This document shows positions 61,001-64,000 of a stretch of DNA of 64,000 nucleotides, one piece after another. The stretch comes from Alitta virens (Eukaryota; Annelida; Polychaeta; Phyllodocida; Nereididae), in the NCBI GenBank assembly GCA_932294295.1, contig OW028573.1, positions 54,873,829 through 54,937,828 on the forward strand. The letters are read 5' to 3'. The notes under the pieces were generated by a model, which did no database searches, was not told the DNA's origin, and saw nothing but the letters and a program-made list of their open reading frames with translations. Within the stretch, counting starts at the first letter, position 1. Every line of letters begins with the position of its first letter. Position numbers and translations under genes: made by a program.

Positions 61001-62685
61001 TTCTGGTCATGCAAGATATATTTGTTCATAAATACATTATGTATATTTCTTCAGTTATTGGACTTCTCATAGGTGTTTAAATTGTTGTTTTCAGGATGAA
61101 TAAAACAGAATAATATGATATGCATTAGTTTTGATTCAGTTGATGTATATTGCAAGCACAACTCAATCGTGGTGACTTCAATAGACTAGATACAATGTTT
61201 ATTATGAGCATGATGAGTAAAGTGTTTGTAGGAACGTAAAATATAGTTTATTTAAATTTCTTTACTCTGATTCCAGAATAACATCCTGGGTCCCATGTCC
61301 CATACCAATGACAGCAGATCAGTGGAAGGATATTTACACAATAACTTTTTTGAATTATCTCGGTCTTTCAATGATTCGGGTTACTCTGACACAGTGACCA
61401 GACCCCAACCCTTGGGTGGAGAGTAAGTAAACAAACGGTCTAGTTCATCCTCCAATCCACAAGGGGGCGCAATGATATAGTCATGTTTGCTACCTTATAT
61501 GGTATTATTTACACGACAAACGTGACGAGTAGCGCAGGGGAATGCATGCACACAAACAAAAAATCGAAGCATTTAAATATCTAAGTCTCTCACAGGTGGT
61601 TCATTGTATCAAATTAGCACATACGTCATGATTATTTGTTGAGAGGAAATTAATATTTTGTGAGCACACATGTCACTGATGACGTTAATTGTCGTATCAA
61701 TTACATCAGATTCTCCTTTATTATTTTATGGCAAACTTGTGTATTTATATGGTCCTGTATATTTTACTTTTCTTTTGCAAGGTGCACTAAAGTTATATGA
61801 AAAACGATTCCAAAATTCTGTCATACCTACAGATTTTATGAACTTTTAAAGTCTCTTTTAAAGCTTTCATTGCATGATGAATCTTTGCAATATATAGTTT
61901 TAGTGCTATCTGAGCCAATTATTTTTGTACATATGACAATGATCATTGCTTGCTTCCACTTTTCCAGCTCATCAGTAGATGAAACTGAGCAGTCCAGTAG
62001 CCACAGTGGTTCTTATATCCCTGCCTTTATGAATAACAACCAACAAGACTAGTTAGTATACAAATACATCAACTTCAATCTTCTTATCTACACTGTATAA
62101 ACCTTATTCTCCGATTCCTGCTTTATTTCTTTGCCAGTGTCCTATGCTTAGTGAAAAGATATACTTTTCCACATTAGCTTCATCACTATACAGTGTGTAT
62201 CGAAATGATAATACAATGTAATGAGAAAGGGGGAACACACTTTATAGTGACTGGTGAACTCAAAACTGTCATTGTTATAAGAGCTGCTTACAGCCTCATA
62301 CCTATAATAAATCATGATGATGAATAAATCTTCTTCAGCAGCACCTCGCCGTTCTCCTCAGCATAAGGCAATCTGAGCCAATAGATTATCTCTTTACTTT
62401 GGTTTGTTAAGTTATCAATCTGACCTAACTTTTGATAATTTACTTTCCATTTCTTCTATATTTTCAGTCCTATTCGTTTACACAGGCAGGAATTAACACC
62501 ACACGAGTAAGTGATTATTTTATGAAGCTGTACCAATTTTAATCTTTTTAGGTTCGAAATTAACTCTACTTATTTTAACTGCGGCCCAACACAGCCCATC
62601 AGAGTTCTGTGGAATCTCCTGGTACTTCTGTTTATTCTGTTTATTCTTTTGTTTCAGCGAACAAAATGAAGATTCCTATTTCTAG
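58034..62685 (+). CDS. Single-pass membrane protein of unknown function, 262 residues, 8 exons
   Basis: Coding exons: 58034-58152, 60099-60164, 60370-60561, 60861-60975, 61277-61422, 61968-62051, 62468-62506, 62658-62685. The total is 789 nt, all GT-AG and all phases joining. The first exon gives a five-residue N-terminus, a membrane span at 6-30 (LIIGFAVALTTAAFMTLLVF onward) and then HDKRKK, which by the positive-inside rule puts the tail in the cytoplasm. The 230-residue tail is polar, rich in Asn, Ser, Arg and Pro, with no domain seen; FNDSGYSDTV and DETEQSSSHSGSY look like phosphorylation-prone stretches. The last four residues DSYF fit a class I PDZ ligand (Ser at -2, hydrophobic at 0). 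The start has a good context (AAAATGG). No family was recognised. The last two exons are inferred from phase and borders only. Confidence 0.7.
58555..58938. mobile_element. MITE, copy B of a two-copy family
   Basis: It has the same terminal and internal words as copy A at 20293-20675, with terminal inverted repeats extending to GTCGTCACCTCACAGCCCAG on the left and GAGGTGACGACACACAGTG on the right. It lies in intron 1 of the plus-strand membrane-protein gene. The two copies differ by scattered substitutions and short indels, so they are not recent duplicates. Confidence 0.8.
59005..59637. mobile_element. Non-autonomous element with GCATA-ATCTCACATAG ends and CGGAAG-rich body
   Basis: The left end GCATAGATCTCACATAG matches the complement of the right end (GCATATATCTCACATAG) at 16 of 17 positions, and the match continues into GAAAG-GA-GGAAA. 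The body is rich in CGGAAG, CCGTCG and ACGTA words, including a run of GACGGAAGCCGA-like units at about 59340-59420, and is much richer in CpG than the intron around it. No protein is encoded. Confidence 0.75.
61968..62052 (+). other. Alternative terminal exon with a stop spanning the splice donor
   Basis: If the donor at 62052 is not used, the reading frame stops at TAG (62050-62052) after NNNQQD, giving 240 residues. If it is used (GACTA|GTTAGT), the TA joins T from the next exon to make Tyr and the protein gains 22 residues ending DSYF. Confidence 0.5.
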
Positions 62686-63130
62686 TCTGGTCATCTGTGC
62701 TGGTTGCATCTCCAGGACGGTACTTTTCCAAAATCTCAAAAACCACTGCTGGATTCGGTGGTCACGTTCAATTACATTCCAAATATGCATTTCAAATATG
62801 CCTATGTCTGAAGAGACTTCTTCGTATTCGGATTATTTGATTTTCTGTGAAAAGACATTTTGCAACGCTGTGCTATTCAGAGTCAAGGATGACATTAGTC
62901 AGTTGTCACAGGAAGTGGAATTACTACTTTCTGTTCGAATCTTATTGTTTCTCGACATGATAGATCATGACATGAATGAACTTTATTTTTTTACTTCAAA
63001 TTTTCATGTTAAGCTTGTGATATATATTTGTGATATGTTAATTTATGTTATATTATGTATTATACAAATGTGGATCGATTGTAGATACTGTGTTTCTACA
63101 AAAAAGTATAATAAAACTATTGCATTGCAT
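62686..63130 (+). other. 3' UTR of the plus-strand membrane-protein gene
   Basis: The stop at 62683-62685 is followed by AT-rich sequence with AATAAA at about 63109-63114. A longer frame that overlaps here (62609-63160) starts inside the preceding intron and is a shadow. Confidence 0.5.
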
Positions 63131-64000
63131 TCTATTTTTTTAAGTTTCATATTTCTTTAGGTGTATAGTTTTTCGTGTTACCCCTTTTTCAAAAACGAAG
63201 GTCTCGACCTGTTAATATTTCTTCTGAAATGATGATTGTCGTGACATAAAATACCTCTTTTTTTATGAGTGGAATTTGTCGACCTGCATGCTCCGAGGAA
63301 ACTAATAGCTATTTTAGATTGTTGCGTAAGAGGTAATGATGTTTCCATGGCAGCAGCACGAGGGTTTTGTCTCTAAATTGAATTGGCCACGTGAGGTTTT
63401 CTCATCACTGAAAATGCTGCAGAAATGTTGCGGTAAAGTAAATTTGAACTTAATGTCACACAGCTCACTGGCAGAAGACTTAATTGACATAGAACAAAAA
63501 GATGGAAGATTCAAGAAATAGTAAATCAAACTGACTCAATAAGTTAAGATTGACTAAAGTTGAAGTCATTGGGGGGCCTATGTTTTTCATGTTTTTCCTT
63601 TTGATATCATGTACTTCTTTCTATTTAAAGTTACTCTTAAATTTTATTGTGACGTAATATAGCCCTTAAGTGTGGCATAAAACTGAGGTAAACCAAACAA
63701 AATGTTGCTTCTTTGTGCTCGATTTTAGTTGAGATGCAAATGAGTATTTTGTGAGGGAAAGCAATGTCTATTCCAGAAAATGAACAAAAAGCATTTTTTA
63801 TGAACAGCCACGTGGTGTCAAAAAAAAAAAGGCAGTAAAATTGAAGGGATTTGGATTAACACGTGTGGGAGTATTCAAAAACAGAAAAAAAATGCTTTGT
63901 GTCTCGAGTGTTATTAAGTTCTTTGTGAAAAGATAAGACAAAAAATGTAAAAAATAAAAAATAAAAATAAGGAAGAAAAGACATGAGACGCCTAATGCAA
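63131..64000. other. Right edge, no gene recognised
   Basis: AT-rich sequence. A 61-codon frame at 63336-63521 has no motif. The right end is a low-complexity A-rich stretch. Confidence 0.5.

Noticed and set aside
62609..63160. 183-codon plus-strand ORF
   Set aside because: It begins in an intron, overlaps the last coding exon in another frame and runs into the AT-rich 3' UTR; composition is that of noise.
1..64000. CRISPR arrays, bacterial operons, phage or plasmid functions
   Set aside because: No regularly spaced repeats, no Shine-Dalgarno-led gene strings, and all strong genes are spliced; the DNA is animal nuclear.

Overview
This window looks like metazoan nuclear DNA: AT-rich, with GT-AG introns of about 0.1-6.5 kb, many short non-autonomous DNA transposons, a LINE tail, tRNA-like SINE heads and vertebrate-style poly(A) signals. 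The peptidase is closest to the LNPEP/ERAP type and the gene structure is dense in introns. That suggests an invertebrate deuterostome (hemichordate, echinoderm or cephalochordate) more than anything else, but the species cannot be fixed from sequence alone. Most single-frame ORFs are noise; the real genes had to be assembled exon by exon. All exon joins below keep reading frame and use GT-AG borders.

Layout: (1) 2.7-14.6 kb, plus strand: a ten-exon gene for a 382-residue acyltransferase/amidohydrolase of the penicillin-acyltransferase-like family (peptidase family C45, Ntn-hydrolase fold). Its first intron is 6.5 kb and holds a LINE fragment. (2) 14.6-32.2 kb: gene-poor stretch with a GC-richer block of uncertain origin, a MITE, a Tc1-like foldback element, a perfect-arm hairpin, an element with AAGTTGAGCC-type words, and an 824-bp element with long terminal inverted repeats. 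(3) 32.2-54.6 kb, plus strand: a 19-exon gene for a 984-residue type II membrane M1 zinc aminopeptidase of the oxytocinase subfamily (LNPEP/ERAP-like). (4) 54.6-56.6 kb, minus strand: a 310-residue single-pass membrane protein of unknown function, in one coding exon and tail-to-tail with the aminopeptidase; the two poly(A) signals lie 25 bp apart. (5) 57.9-63.1 kb, plus strand: an eight-exon gene for a 262-residue single-pass membrane protein with a long polar cytoplasmic tail. It diverges from gene 4, is also unrecognised, and has an apparent splice-controlled stop codon. (6) 63.1-64.0 kb: no gene seen.

The four genes do not form an obvious pathway. The aminopeptidase would trim peptides at the cell surface or in endosomes, the C45 enzyme would be a self-processing amide-forming or amide-cleaving enzyme, and the two small membrane proteins share a shared-promoter arrangement but no visible sequence similarity. 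The most novel items are the divergent orphan membrane-protein pair, the alternative C-terminus of the second one, the small upstream ORFs before two start codons (plus a possible overlapping one in a third gene), and several well-bounded transposon-like palindromic elements.
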